Assembly (NCBI RefSeq): GCF_000455205.1
Contig: NZ_AUWQ01000012.1
Span: 62,001-126,000, forward strand
Length of the DNA: 64,000 nucleotides
Source: Mycobacterium sp. UM_CSW
GTDB taxonomy: Bacteria; Actinomycetota; Actinomycetes; Mycobacteriales; Mycobacteriaceae
Direction: 5' to 3'
Below are positions 16,774 to 26,417 of this stretch, piece after piece. The position numbers and the translations under genes were made by a program. How positions within the stretch are numbered: position 1 is the first letter of the stretch; the number at the start of each line of letters is the position of its first letter. Under the pieces are notes generated by a model. It was not told the DNA's origin. It ran no database searches and saw only the letters and a list, made by a program, of their open reading frames with translations.

Positions 16774-17586
16774 ATGCCTACTGACTCGTTCGACACCATC
16801 AACTACCACGTCGACGGGCACACGGCCACCATCACACTGAACCGTCCGGAGGCGCTCAACGCGCTGAGCCCGCACATGATCACCGAACTCCGCGCCGCCT
16901 ACGACGAAGCCGAGAACGACGACAAGGTGTGGCTGCTCGTCGTAACCGGCACCGGCCGCGCGTTCTGCACGGGGGCCGACGTGAAGGCCATTCCCGAAGA
17001 CGGCAAGGTGATCTACGAGCGCCCGTACCTGTCGACATACGACCAGTGGGAGGCACCGCAGGAGGGCACTCCGCCGTTTCGCACCATGGCCAAGCCGGTG
17101 CTGACCGCGGTCAACGGGCTGTGCTGCGGTGCCGGCATGGACTGGGTCACTACGACGGACATCGTCATCGCGTCCGAGCAGGCGACCTTTTTCGATCCGC
17201 ACGTGAGCATCGGGCTGGTGGCCGGGCGCGAATTGGTGCGGGTGTCCAGAGTGTTGCCCCGCTCGATCGCGCTGCGGATGGCCCTGATGGGCAAGCACGA
17301 GCGGATGAGCGCGCAACGCGCCTACGAACTCGGATTGATCAGCGAAATCGTCGAGCACGACCGCCTGTTGGACCGGGCCTACGAGATCGCCGACATCGTC
17401 AACTCCAACGCGCCCCTGGCGGTGCGGGGGACCCGGCTGGCCATCCTCAAGGGCCTGAACGTGCCGCTGCACGAGGCCGAGATACTCGCCGAGACCTTCC
17501 GCGAGCGCGTGCTGCGAACCGAGGATGCGCAGGAAGGCCCCAAGGCCTTCGTCGAAAAGCGGAAGCCGAATTGGCAATGCAGATGA
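16774..17586 (+). CDS. Enoyl-CoA hydratase/isomerase family protein (crotonase 4)
   Basis: 270 residues, ATG preceded by GAGGGAG. Motifs: ATITLNRPEALNALS, GTGRAFCTGADVK, NGLCCGAGMDWVTTTD and TFFDPHVSIGLVAG. Asp replaces the first catalytic Glu and His sits at the second, a pattern also seen in crotonase 5, so the two are a related pair with perhaps different substrates. Its stop overlaps the next start (ATGA at 17583-17586). Confidence 0.9.
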   Translation: MPTDSFDTINYHVDGHTATITLNRPEALNALSPHMITELRAAYDEAENDDKVWLLVVTGTGRAFCTGADVKAIPEDGKVIYERPYLSTYDQWEAPQEGTPPFRTMAKPVLTAVNGLCCGAGMDWVTTTDIVIASEQATFFDPHVSIGLVAGRELVRVSRVLPRSIALRMALMGKHERMSAQRAYELGLISEIVEHDRLLDRAYEIADIVNSNAPLAVRGTRLAILKGLNVPLHEAEILAETFRERVLRTEDAQEGPKAFVEKRKPNWQCR

Positions 17587-18377
17587 GCTTTGAAACCATC
17601 CTGCTCGAGGTCGACGCCGACGACCACGTCGCCACCATTACGCTGAATCGGCCCGAGCAGCTAAACGCGTTCAACCGCACCATGTGTGAGGAGATGGCCC
17701 GGGCCTGGCGCGCGGTCAAGCTTGACGAGTCCGTGCACGCGGTGGTGCTGCGGGCGGCCGGCGACCGGGCGTTCAGCGCCGGTCTGGACGTCAAGACGCC
17801 GTACGGTCAACCCGAAAACGTGTGGAACCACGAGGATCCGGGCGAGGCGCTCAGTCCCAAGTGGCAGAAGATGTGGAAACCCGTGGTGTGCGCCGTCCAG
17901 GGCATGTGCACCGCGGGCGCGTTCTATTTCCTCAACGAATCCGACGTTGTCATCTGCTCGGACGACGCAACGTTTTTCGACTCGCACGTATCGGCGGGCC
18001 TGGTGTGCGCGCTGGAGCCGATCGGGCTGATGCGGCGCATCGGCCTGGGCGAGACCTTGCGGATGGCGCTGATGGGCAACGACGAGCGCGTCGGAGCCGA
18101 CACCGCCCTGCGCATCGGGTTGGTTTCGGAGGTCGTCGCCCGCGACCGACTGTGGGGGCGCGCCCACGAGATCGCCGCGACCATCGCCGCCAAGCCGCCG
18201 TCGGCGACCCAGGGCACGGTGAAGGCGATCTGGGAATCGCTGGACCGGCCCTACCGCGCCGCCCTGGAGCAGGGGCTCATCTATACGCGTCTGGGCAACC
18301 CGCTCGGCACCGCGGAATTGCGCGAATTGCGCGCCCAGCAAGGCGAGGTCGCTGCGCGCGAACCGAAGATCCGGTGA
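17583..18377 (+). CDS. Enoyl-CoA hydratase/isomerase family protein (crotonase 5)
   Basis: 264 residues from the ATG that overlaps the upstream stop. Motifs: VATITLNRPEQLNAFN, GDRAFSAGLDVKTPYG, QGMCTAGAFYFLNESD and TFFDSHVSAGLVC. Neither catalytic Glu of a standard hydratase is present (Tyr and His at those positions). The tail KIR is followed by a TGATG overlap with the ligase gene. Translational coupling implies equimolar need with crotonase 4, possibly as a hetero-oligomer. Confidence 0.9.
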   Translation: MSFETILLEVDADDHVATITLNRPEQLNAFNRTMCEEMARAWRAVKLDESVHAVVLRAAGDRAFSAGLDVKTPYGQPENVWNHEDPGEALSPKWQKMWKPVVCAVQGMCTAGAFYFLNESDVVICSDDATFFDSHVSAGLVCALEPIGLMRRIGLGETLRMALMGNDERVGADTALRIGLVSEVVARDRLWGRAHEIAATIAAKPPSATQGTVKAIWESLDRPYRAALEQGLIYTRLGNPLGTAELRELRAQQGEVAAREPKIR

Positions 18378-19837
18378 TGCACCCGCTCAGCCGACGCATC
18401 GCCGACGTGCTCGACCTGCAGCGCGACGCGCACGCGATCGAGTATGGGGGCCAATGGATCTCGTGGCGCCAAGTGGGCGACACCGCGCGGCGCGTCGAAT
18501 CCGTGGCCGCCGGGGCCTCCGGCGTCGGCATGCTGCTGCGCAACCGGCCCGGCCACGTCGCGGCCTTCCTCGGGGTGCTGCTCGGCGGCGGAACGGTGGT
18601 CACCATCAACCCCGGCCGCGGTGACGACCGCACCCGGGTCGACATCGCCGCCCTGCGGCTGCCGTTGATCATCGGCGAACCCGACGACCTGGCCACGCTG
18701 GTCCCGGCCGGCACCGCGACGGTGGCGATCATCGGTACCTCCGTCGACGCCCGGGGGCAGGCCTGCGACAGATCCGCCGCCCAGCGCGGCGTGGCGGTGC
18801 GGATGCTGACGAGCGGGACGACGGGGCCGCCCAAACGAATCGATCTCAGCTACGACATGCTGGCGCGCAGCGTGATGGGCCCCGACCCGGAAACCGCCCC
18901 GGCGCCAACGCAGCTGCGCCGCGGCGTCGCGATCGTCAACTCGCCGCTGGTGCACATCGGCGGGGTGTTCCGGGTTCTGCAGTGCGTCGCCGAGGCCAGG
19001 CCCTTTGTGCTGCTGGAGCGCTTCGAGCTGCAGGCATGGGCCGAGGCGGTGCGCACCCACCGGCCCCGCACGGTGTCGCTGGTGCCGGCCGCGCTGCGGA
19101 CGGTGCTGCACTCCGACCTGACCCGCGCCGACCTGGAGAGCATCCGCGCCGTCACCTGCGGCACCGCACCGCTGTCGGCCGACGACGCCGACGCCTTCAC
19201 CGAGAAGTACGGCATCCCGGTCCTCACCTCCTACGCGGCAACGGAATTCGGCGGCGGTGTCGCCGGCTGGACCCTCGCCGATTACCAAAAGCACTGGCAA
19301 GCCAAGCGCGGCAGCGTCGGACGGGCCAACCCGGGCGCACACCTGCGGGTGGTCGACGACGAAGGCGCGCCGCTCGGGCCCGACCGGGTCGGCCTGCTGG
19401 AGGTCAAGCCCGGGCAACTGGGCCCATCGGCGAAATGGATGCGAACCACCGACCTGGCCCGCATCGACGCGGACGGCTTCGTCTGGATCGTCGGGCGGGC
19501 CGACCAGGCGATCATCCGCGGCGGGTTCAAGGTGATGCCCGACGACGTACGCGTCGCGTTGGAAGACCATCCCGCGGTGGCGGGCGCCGCCGTGGTCGCG
19601 CGGTCCGACGAACGGCTCGGGGAGACGCCCGTCGCGATGGTGCAACTGCGCCAGCCCGCGTCCGCCGACTCCGACACGCTGGTGCAGTATCTGCGAACGC
19701 GGCTGGCGCGCTACGAAATCCCCACCGAGATCGCGATCGTCGATGCGATCCCGCGAACGCCCTCCGGTAAGGCCGACCTCAGCCAGGTCAGGCTGTACTT
19801 CAGCAAGTCCGCGGCCCATCGCGACCATGCCCGGTGA
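18377..19837 (+). CDS. AMP-binding acyl-CoA ligase 1 (class I adenylate-forming)
   Basis: 486 residues of the ANL superfamily. The P-loop reads LTSGTTGPPKRID (about residue 145), followed by SYAATEFGGGVAGW, DLARIDADGFVWIVGRAD, IIRGGFKVMPDDV and the C-terminal Lys motif RTPSGKADLSQ, so both half-reactions look intact. The N-terminal domain is short. It starts inside the TGATG overlap with crotonase 5 and overlaps the next ligase by 11 bp. It probably activates an intermediate or side chain acid of the pathway. Confidence 0.9.
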   Translation: MHPLSRRIADVLDLQRDAHAIEYGGQWISWRQVGDTARRVESVAAGASGVGMLLRNRPGHVAAFLGVLLGGGTVVTINPGRGDDRTRVDIAALRLPLIIGEPDDLATLVPAGTATVAIIGTSVDARGQACDRSAAQRGVAVRMLTSGTTGPPKRIDLSYDMLARSVMGPDPETAPAPTQLRRGVAIVNSPLVHIGGVFRVLQCVAEARPFVLLERFELQAWAEAVRTHRPRTVSLVPAALRTVLHSDLTRADLESIRAVTCGTAPLSADDADAFTEKYGIPVLTSYAATEFGGGVAGWTLADYQKHWQAKRGSVGRANPGAHLRVVDDEGAPLGPDRVGLLEVKPGQLGPSAKWMRTTDLARIDADGFVWIVGRADQAIIRGGFKVMPDDVRVALEDHPAVAGAAVVARSDERLGETPVAMVQLRQPASADSDTLVQYLRTRLARYEIPTEIAIVDAIPRTPSGKADLSQVRLYFSKSAAHRDHAR

Positions 19838-21368
19838 CTCCCCCACGGTCGCCGAGGTCCTGCGACGCCAGGCCCAGTCCCGCGCGGAGCACGCGCTTCT
19901 CGTGTGCGACGGCGAGCGCATCGGCTACGCGGAGGCCGAGCGGCGCTCGGCGGAGCTGGCCCGCGGGCTGATCGCGCTGGGGGCGGGCAAGGGCACCCAC
20001 GTGGGGCTGCTCTACCCGAATGGCATCGAATTCGTCGTCGGGATGCTCGCGGCCGCGCGAATCGGCGCGGTGGTGATCCCGTTCTCCACGTTCGCCACCG
20101 CTCGCGAGCTACGCGAGCAGCTCGTCGACAGCGACACCCAAATCCTGCTGTCCGCCCGCTCTTTTCGCTCCCACGATTACGCGCAACGGCTGGCCGAGGC
20201 GCTGTCGCGTCCCGAGCCGGTCACCGATGAGCGGCTGTTCGTGACCGCCGCGCCGCAATTGCGTCACGTCATCGTCAATTCCGGCCATCCGTACCGGATA
20301 GCCCGCACCGTCGCGCCCGGGTTGCTCGAGGCGATAGAGGACGACGTCGACGGCTGCGATCCGCTGGCCATCGTGTATACGTCGGGCTCCACCAGCGCCC
20401 CGAAGGGCGTGGTGCACACGCACGCCGGCCTGCTCGCCCACCAGCGGAACCTCAACGAGATCCGCGGGCTAACCGCGGCGGATCGGCTGTTTTGCAATTC
20501 GCCGTTCTTCTGGATCGGCGGGTTCGCATTCGGCCTGCTCGCCACCGTGGTCGCCGGGTCCGCCCTGGTGTGCTCGAATGCCACCGACCCGGGCGTGACC
20601 CTCGACCTGCTCGAGGCCGAAAGGCCCACCATCACCAATGGTTTCGTCGCAGGGATCGCGCACCTCGCGGATCACCCCAGCTTCCCAGGGCGCGACCTGT
20701 CGTCGATGCGCCGGGGCAATCTGTATCCGATCATGGCGCCCGACGCCCGACCGGCCGATCCGGAACTGCGGCACAACATGCTGGGCCTGACCGAGGCCGG
20801 CAGCGTGGTGTTGATCAGCGGCGACGAATCCGACCAACCCGAACACCGCCGCGGATCCTTCGGCAAGCCGGCCCCCGGATTCGACACCAGGATCGTCGAC
20901 CCGGATGCCTCCGGCATCGGGGAGCTGTGTATCCGCGGACCCTACGTGATGCAGGGGTATTACAAACGCAGCCGCGAGGAGTGCTTCGACGCCGACGGGT
21001 GGTTTCACACGGGCGATTTGGTGCGCGTCGACGCCGACGGGTTTTTCTATTTCGCCGGCCGGCTCGGCGCGATGATCAAGACGGCGGGGGCCAACGTCTC
21101 GGCGGCCGAGGTTGAGAACGCGATCGCCAAGGTCACCGGCGTCGAGGCTCACGTCGTGGGCATTCCGGACAAGCGACGGGGGGAACTCGTCGCCGCCGTC
21201 GTCGCCCGTCCGGGTCTCGACGAAGCCGCGCTGCGGGAGCGTCTCAAGACGGAATTGTCCGCGTACAAGATCCCGAAGCGGCTCATCGCCTTGCCGCGCA
21301 ACGAGATTCCGCGGCTGTCGAGCGGAAAGGTCGACACCCAACGGTTGCGGAAACTGTTCGATGCCTGA
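19827..21368 (+). CDS. AMP-binding acyl-CoA ligase 2
   Basis: 513 residues. Motifs: VYTSGSTSAPKGVVHTHAG, MLGLTEAGSVVL, GDLVRVDADGFFYFAGR, IKTAGANVSAAEVEN and PRLSSGKVDTQRL with the catalytic Lys. The ATG at 19827 overlaps the 3' end of ligase 1. This and ligase 3 are closely alike (same FCNSPFFWIGGFAFG-type insert reading MPFFWVGGFGSG in ligase 3), which points to duplication in place with later divergence of substrate. Confidence 0.9.
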   Translation: MPGDSPTVAEVLRRQAQSRAEHALLVCDGERIGYAEAERRSAELARGLIALGAGKGTHVGLLYPNGIEFVVGMLAAARIGAVVIPFSTFATARELREQLVDSDTQILLSARSFRSHDYAQRLAEALSRPEPVTDERLFVTAAPQLRHVIVNSGHPYRIARTVAPGLLEAIEDDVDGCDPLAIVYTSGSTSAPKGVVHTHAGLLAHQRNLNEIRGLTAADRLFCNSPFFWIGGFAFGLLATVVAGSALVCSNATDPGVTLDLLEAERPTITNGFVAGIAHLADHPSFPGRDLSSMRRGNLYPIMAPDARPADPELRHNMLGLTEAGSVVLISGDESDQPEHRRGSFGKPAPGFDTRIVDPDASGIGELCIRGPYVMQGYYKRSREECFDADGWFHTGDLVRVDADGFFYFAGRLGAMIKTAGANVSAAEVENAIAKVTGVEAHVVGIPDKRRGELVAAVVARPGLDEAALRERLKTELSAYKIPKRLIALPRNEIPRLSSGKVDTQRLRKLFDA

Positions 21369-22893
21369 GCGCACCATCGACCAACTGGTGCGGTCTCGCG
21401 CCGCACAACACGGCCCTAAGCCGGCGGTGATCGACCCGACGGCGCGGCTGAGCTACCGCGAACTCGACTCCACCACACGCGATCTGGCCGCGGTCTTCGT
21501 CGACGCCGGTGTCGGCAAGGGAACCCGCGTCGGGCTGATCATGCCGAACAGCGTCCGCTGGGTGCAGGTGGCGATCGCCCTGACACGCCTCGGCGCCGTG
21601 CTGGTTCCGCTCAGCACCCTGCTACGACCCGGCGAGCTGGTCGCGCAGCTGCGGGCCGCGTCGGTTCAATTCCTGGTGAGCGTGGAAGAGTTCCGTGGCC
21701 ACCGGTACCTGGAGGACATCGAGGCGGTGCCGCGACTGGAACTTCCCGCCCTGCGCCAGGTTTGGCCGATCGACCGGCTCGACAACGCCGTTTCGAGCGA
21801 GCCCGCCCGCCGGATCGTCGACGCTATGACCGAGACGGTCACGGCCGCCGATCCGATGGTCATCATGTTCACCTCGGGCAGCAGCGGAACACCCAAGGGC
21901 GTCATCCACTCCCACGGCAACGCGTTGGCCGCCGTGGGGTCGGGCTTGGCGGCGCGCTGCATCACGCCCGACTCCCGGCTGTATCTTCCGATGCCGTTCT
22001 TCTGGGTGGGCGGATTCGGCAGCGGCATCCTGTCCACGCTGCTGGCCGGCGCGACCCTGGTGACCGAGGAAATACCGCAGCCCGAAACCACCCTGCGGCT
22101 GCTGGAATCCGAGCGGGTCACGCTGTTTCGCGGATGGCCCGATCAGGCCGAGGCACTGGCACGGCACGCTGACACCGTCGGTGCCGACCTGTCGGCCCTG
22201 CGGCCGGGAAGCCTGGAAGCCCTACTGCCGCCCGACCGGCGGGCCCAACCCGGCGCGCGGGCCACGCTGTTCGGCATGACGGAGGCGTTCGGTCCCTATT
22301 GCGGCTACGCTGCCGACACCGACATGCCGCCTTCCGCCTGGGGCAGCTGCGGCAAGCCGTTCCCCGGCATGGAGGTCCGCATCGTCGACACCGACAGCGG
22401 CGAGCCGGTTTGGGCGGGATCCGTTGGGCAGATCCAAATCCGGGGGCCACACACGTTGCGCGGCATCTGCCGTCGCAGCCGAGAGGAGCTGTTCACCCCC
22501 GACGGCTACTACCCCACCGGTGACCTCGGTCGCCTCGACGAGGACGGATTCCTGTTCTACCACGGCCGGTCCGACGACATGTTCAAGGTCAGCGGCGCGA
22601 CCGTCTATCCCAGCGAGGTGGAACGGGCCCTGCGCGCGATCGACGGCGTCCAGAGCGCCTACGTGACCAACGTGGCCGGCGACACGGGCGAACGGGTCGG
22701 CGCCGCGGTCGTGTGCGCGCGCCCGCGGACCGCCGAGCAGCTGCACACATCGGCGCGAAAGCTGTTGAGCGCGTTCAAGGTCCCGACGGTGTGGCTGTTG
22801 CTGGAATCCGACGATGAGGTCCCGCGCGGGGGCACCGGCAAACTCGACATTCGCCGACTGCGGGAGATGTTGATCGAGGCGAATGTGCCCTAG
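21361..22893 (+). CDS. AMP-binding acyl-CoA ligase 3
   Basis: 510 residues. Motifs: MFTSGSSGTPKGVIHSHG, FGMTEAFGPYCGY, GDLGRLDEDGFLFYHGRSD, FKVSGATVYPSEVE and RGGTGKLDIRRL. The ATG at 21361 overlaps ligase 2 by 8 bp. It is the last gene of the operon; its TAG shares the CTAG at 22890-22893 with the stop of the convergent secreted-protein gene. Three successive ligases suggest several acid substrates or repeated re-activation after CoA loss. Confidence 0.9.
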   Translation: MPERTIDQLVRSRAAQHGPKPAVIDPTARLSYRELDSTTRDLAAVFVDAGVGKGTRVGLIMPNSVRWVQVAIALTRLGAVLVPLSTLLRPGELVAQLRAASVQFLVSVEEFRGHRYLEDIEAVPRLELPALRQVWPIDRLDNAVSSEPARRIVDAMTETVTAADPMVIMFTSGSSGTPKGVIHSHGNALAAVGSGLAARCITPDSRLYLPMPFFWVGGFGSGILSTLLAGATLVTEEIPQPETTLRLLESERVTLFRGWPDQAEALARHADTVGADLSALRPGSLEALLPPDRRAQPGARATLFGMTEAFGPYCGYAADTDMPPSAWGSCGKPFPGMEVRIVDTDSGEPVWAGSVGQIQIRGPHTLRGICRRSREELFTPDGYYPTGDLGRLDEDGFLFYHGRSDDMFKVSGATVYPSEVERALRAIDGVQSAYVTNVAGDTGERVGAAVVCARPRTAEQLHTSARKLLSAFKVPTVWLLLESDDEVPRGGTGKLDIRRLREMLIEANVP

Positions 22894-23252
22894 GGAACCC
22901 GCGTCCAGGGCTGGCAGTTCTGCGACTCGAAGGCCTTAACCGACGTGTTGATGTTCGCGAACATGGGGCCGATGGACATGTTCGTCTGGAGCACGTGGTC
23001 CTTGTTCGCATCGGGGGTGCTGTAGGTGAACCACGCGCACATCGAGTCCTGGGTCGGCACGTTGTTTATCCAGACGCCGAAGGCCGAGGCCGAACCGCCC
23101 GTTCGGTAAAGGCCGGGCGCGATGTCGGGCCCCACGACAAAGACACCGTTGCCGGGGATCGGATCCATCGGGTCGGCGACGGCGGGCGCCGCGAGCGGAA
23201 TCGCGGCCACACATGCGACGAATACGGCCGCTGGGCGAAGCGTTCGGGGCAT
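22890..23252 (-). CDS. Small secreted protein of unknown function
   Basis: 120 residues. A Sec signal peptide is clear (basic MPRTLRP, hydrophobic core, predicted cleavage after AVA before DPMDP). The mature domain of about 90 residues has the pattern GVFVVGPDIAPGLYRTGG seen in small exported actinobacterial proteins and two cysteines (SMCAWF and QNCQPW) that could form a disulphide. ATG 23252 has GAGGAAC upstream; the frame is open to 23357 without a better start. I do not recognise a function. It stands alone between two catabolic clusters. Confidence 0.85.
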   Translation of the reverse strand: MPRTLRPAAVFVACVAAIPLAAPAVADPMDPIPGNGVFVVGPDIAPGLYRTGGSASAFGVWINNVPTQDSMCAWFTYSTPDANKDHVLQTNMSIGPMFANINTSVKAFESQNCQPWTRVP

Positions 23253-23331
23253 TGTTCCTCGCTTTGTGTTGTTTGCCGCCTCCGATGGCAGCCTAAGCCC
23301 AGGGCGGGTCGGCAACAACAGCTGTCCCGGC

Positions 23332-24024
23332 TCACCCAGGTTCCGGGTGACTCCCATTCGCTACGACACCCCGCGCGGTGAGGTGATCGATGAGCGGGAC
23401 GGCGCCCGCGGCAAGATGTTGCGACATCGCCGCCCGCGCGAGCTCCTGGTCGTGCTTTTTCAGGGCGGACAGGATCCGCCGATGATCCTTGATCGACTGC
23501 TCCGGCCAACCTTCGATGGCGGGGAACACCGATTCCGGTGCGTAACGGGTGATCTGCGACATCAACTGAGCGAGCTTCGGCGAGTCCGCGGCGACGTTGA
23601 TGGCGCGGTGAAACTCGTGGTTGAGGCGCACGGTCCGCTCGGTGTCGTCACCGGCGTAGGCCTCTTCGAGCTCGGCCTGGATCTGCTTGAGTTCGCCCAG
23701 CTGCTCGTCGGTGATGTTGACCGCGGCCCGCGCGGCCAGCTCTCCTCCCACGTAGCCCTGCACGTTGGCGACATCGGTCACGTCGCGCCCGGTAACCGGT
23801 AACACCACAAAGCCGCGGTGCGGCTGCTGGGCGACCAACCCCTCCGCGCGCAGCGCGAACAGCGCCTCGCGCACCGGCGTGACGCTGATCCCGAGCTCGG
23901 CGGCCAATTGGTCCAGGCGCACATACGTTCCGCTCGCGTAGGTGCCGTCGAAGATCCTTCTGCGGACGAAGCGCGCGACGTCGTCGGAAAGTTGCGGCCG
24001 CGCAGCGAAATCCGGGGTGGTCAT
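23332..24024 (-). CDS. GntR family transcriptional regulator (FCD domain)
   Basis: 230 residues. The winged helix-turn-helix is at about residues 10-75 (LDQLAAELGISVTPVREAL, GLVAQQPHRGFVVLPVT). The C-terminal FCD domain carries the metal/ligand histidines in NHEFHRAI and DHRRILSALKKHD. Such FadR/VanR-type repressors sense pathway acids or acyl-CoAs. ATG 24024 comes 4 bp after the dehydrogenase stop with GTGAGGCG upstream; a start at 24048 would overlap. As the last gene of the fabG-like operon it probably regulates that divergon, with the AT-rich site at 28442-28460 as candidate operator. Confidence 0.9.
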   Translation of the reverse strand: MTTPDFAARPQLSDDVARFVRRRIFDGTYASGTYVRLDQLAAELGISVTPVREALFALRAEGLVAQQPHRGFVVLPVTGRDVTDVANVQGYVGGELAARAAVNITDEQLGELKQIQAELEEAYAGDDTERTVRLNHEFHRAINVAADSPKLAQLMSQITRYAPESVFPAIEGWPEQSIKDHRRILSALKKHDQELARAAMSQHLAAGAVPLIDHLTARGVVANGSHPEPG

Positions 24025-24028
24025 CGCC

Positions 24029-25222
24029 TCACACCTGATACTCGGCAAGTAGCCGCTTGCTGATGATGGACTTCTGGATCTCGCTGGTTCCCTCGCCGAT
24101 CAGCAGGAACGGGGCGTCGCGCATCAGCCGCTCGATCTCGTATTCCTTGGAATAACCGTAGCCACCGTGGATCCGGAAGCTCTGCTGGGTGACTTCCGAA
24201 CAGTATTCGCTGGCAAGGTATTTGGCCATGCCGGCGGCGACATCGTTGCGCTCGCCGGAATCCTTCAGCCGTGCCGCATTGACCATCATCAGGTGCGCGG
24301 CCTCCACTTTGGTGGCCATCTCGGCTAGCTGGAACGCGATGGCCTGGTGTTCCGCGATCGGCTTGCCGAAGGTCTGCCGCTGCTGGGCGTAGCGCACCGC
24401 GAGTTCGAAGGCGCGGATGCCGATGCCGCACGCGCGCGCCGACACGTTGACCCGGCCGACTTCGATGCCGTCCATCATCTGGAAGAAGCCCTGGCCGGGC
24501 GTGCCGCCGAGGATGTCGTCGGCGCTCGCCTGGTAACCGTCGAAGATCAGCTCGGTGGTGTCGATGCCCTTGTAGCCCAGCTTGTCGATCTTGCCGGGGA
24601 TCACCAGGCCGGGCATGATCTCGCCGAAGCCCGTTGGCTTTTCGACGAGGAAAGCGGTGAGGTTGCGGTGCGGCTTGTCCGCGCCCTCGTCGGTGCGCAC
24701 CAGCACCGCGATCAGGGTCGAGCTGCCCCCGTTGGTCAGCCACATCTTCTGGCCGTTGATGGTGTAGCCACCGCCCGCGTCGCGCTGGGCCCGGGTACGG
24801 ATCGCGGCGACGTCGGAGCCGAGCTCGGGCTCGGACATCGAAAACGCGCCGCGCGACTCGCCGGTCGCCATGCGCGGCAGGAACCGTTGCTTCTGGGCGT
24901 CGGTGCCGTGCTGGCGCAGCATGTAGGCCACGATGAAGTGGGTATTGAGCACCCCGGACACGCTCATCCAGCCGCGGGCCAACTCCTCGACGCACAGCGC
25001 GTAGGTCAGCAGCGACTCCCCCAGCCCGCCGTATTCCTCGGGAATCATCAGCCCGAACAGGCCCATCTCGCGCATCTGATCGACGATGGCCTGGGGATAG
25101 GCATCGTCGCGCTCGAGCTGCGGCGCGTTGGGAATGACTTCCTTCTCGACGAATTGGTGTACCGTAGCGACGATTTCGGTCTGGAACTCGGTGAGGCCGA
25201 GGGTTTGGGCGAGTCTGGTCAT
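24029..25222 (-). CDS. Acyl-CoA dehydrogenase
   Basis: 397 residues with the complete family signature: FAD loop FSMSEPELGSDVAAIRT, the second signature QRQTFGKPIAEHQAIAFQLAEM, and the C-terminal IHGGYGYSKEYEIERLMRDA followed by IGEGTSEIQK, in which the Glu of the EGT motif is the catalytic base expected for straight or short branched acyl-CoA. Its ATG overlaps the CoA-transferase stop (ATGA). It is cotranscribed with a CoA-transferase, thiolase and SDR, so a beta-oxidation-like sequence is encoded in one unit. Confidence 0.95.
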   Translation of the reverse strand: MTRLAQTLGLTEFQTEIVATVHQFVEKEVIPNAPQLERDDAYPQAIVDQMREMGLFGLMIPEEYGGLGESLLTYALCVEELARGWMSVSGVLNTHFIVAYMLRQHGTDAQKQRFLPRMATGESRGAFSMSEPELGSDVAAIRTRAQRDAGGGYTINGQKMWLTNGGSSTLIAVLVRTDEGADKPHRNLTAFLVEKPTGFGEIMPGLVIPGKIDKLGYKGIDTTELIFDGYQASADDILGGTPGQGFFQMMDGIEVGRVNVSARACGIGIRAFELAVRYAQQRQTFGKPIAEHQAIAFQLAEMATKVEAAHLMMVNAARLKDSGERNDVAAGMAKYLASEYCSEVTQQSFRIHGGYGYSKEYEIERLMRDAPFLLIGEGTSEIQKSIISKRLLAEYQV

Positions 25223-26417
25223 GCGCTTTCCGTCCCTATCGTTTTGGCGCTCGTCAGTCGCGCGATGTCCGCGGTCGTCAACCCCAAGCGCTCGGCGAGC
25301 ACGTCGGCGGTGTCTTGTCCCAGCGCGGGCGCCGGCGGGCTCGCGGCATGGGTGCCGTCGAACGCGGCCGGCAGGCCGGGAGCGAGGTACTCCCCGACGC
25401 CCGGTTGGTGCAGCCGGGAAAACAGCGGGTTGGCCGTCACCTTGGCGTCGGTGGCGGCCTCGGCGAAGGTGCGGTACCGCTCGAACAGCACCGTGGTCCC
25501 CGACAGCGCGGCGGTGACCTCATCGGCCGTGTGGTCGGCGAACCACGTGCCGAACAGCCCGGACAGGGCGTCGCGGTAGCGGTAGCGGTCGCCCTCCGAA
25601 CCGAAATCCACCGCCAGCGCCTCCTCGAGCGCCGACACCGCGGCAGCCGTGCCGGTCACCTCCACGAGGTCGCGAAAGTGCCTGCGCGTCAAGGCGACCA
25701 CCATGAAGCCGACCCCGTCGCTGCTGGTGAAGTCCTGCCCGTACTGGCCGTAGATGGCGTTGCCGAGCCGTTGGCGCTCTGTCCCGTTGACCTGTGGCTC
25801 GGTCAGCAGCCCGAGGTTCCCGGCCGTGGCCAGCGCGACGTCCTCCAGCGCGAGGCTGATGCGCGCGCCCGCCCCAATGTGGTCGCGGCGCCGAACGGCG
25901 CTGACAACGGCGAGGGCGGCGTACAGGCCGCAGCACACGTCCCAGGCCGGCAGCACGTGGTTGATCGGGCCGGCGTGCTCGGCCGGGCCCGTGACGAGCG
26001 GGTACCCGATGCCCGCGTTGACGGTGTAGTCCACCGCGGTGGACCCGTCGCCGCGTCCGAGCAGCTGGACGTGGATGACGTCGGAACGCTTGGCGGCCAA
26101 CACATCGTGGCCGAGCCAGGGTAGCCCGCCGGCGTTGGTGACGACGATGCCGTCGCCCTCGACGATCAGCCGCTGGACCAGCTCCTGGCCCTCGGCCGAG
26201 CGCAGATCGATGGCGGCCGAACGCTTTCCCTTGTTCAGTCCGGTCCAGTAGATCGACGTGCCGGCGGCGGACAGCGGCCAGCGCTCGACGTCGGAGGCGC
26301 CGCCGATCGGGTCGACGCGGATCACCTGCGCGCCAAGCTGACTCAGCGTCATCCCGCACAGCGGTGCGGCGACGAAGCTGGACACCTCCACGATGGCGAG
26401 GCCGCTCAACGGAGCGT

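Noticed and set aside
16929-17582. Open upstream extension of crotonase 5 in the frame overlapping crotonase 4
   Set aside because: The extension is low-complexity Arg/Gly-rich translation of GC-rich DNA; the true start is the ATGA overlap at 17583.
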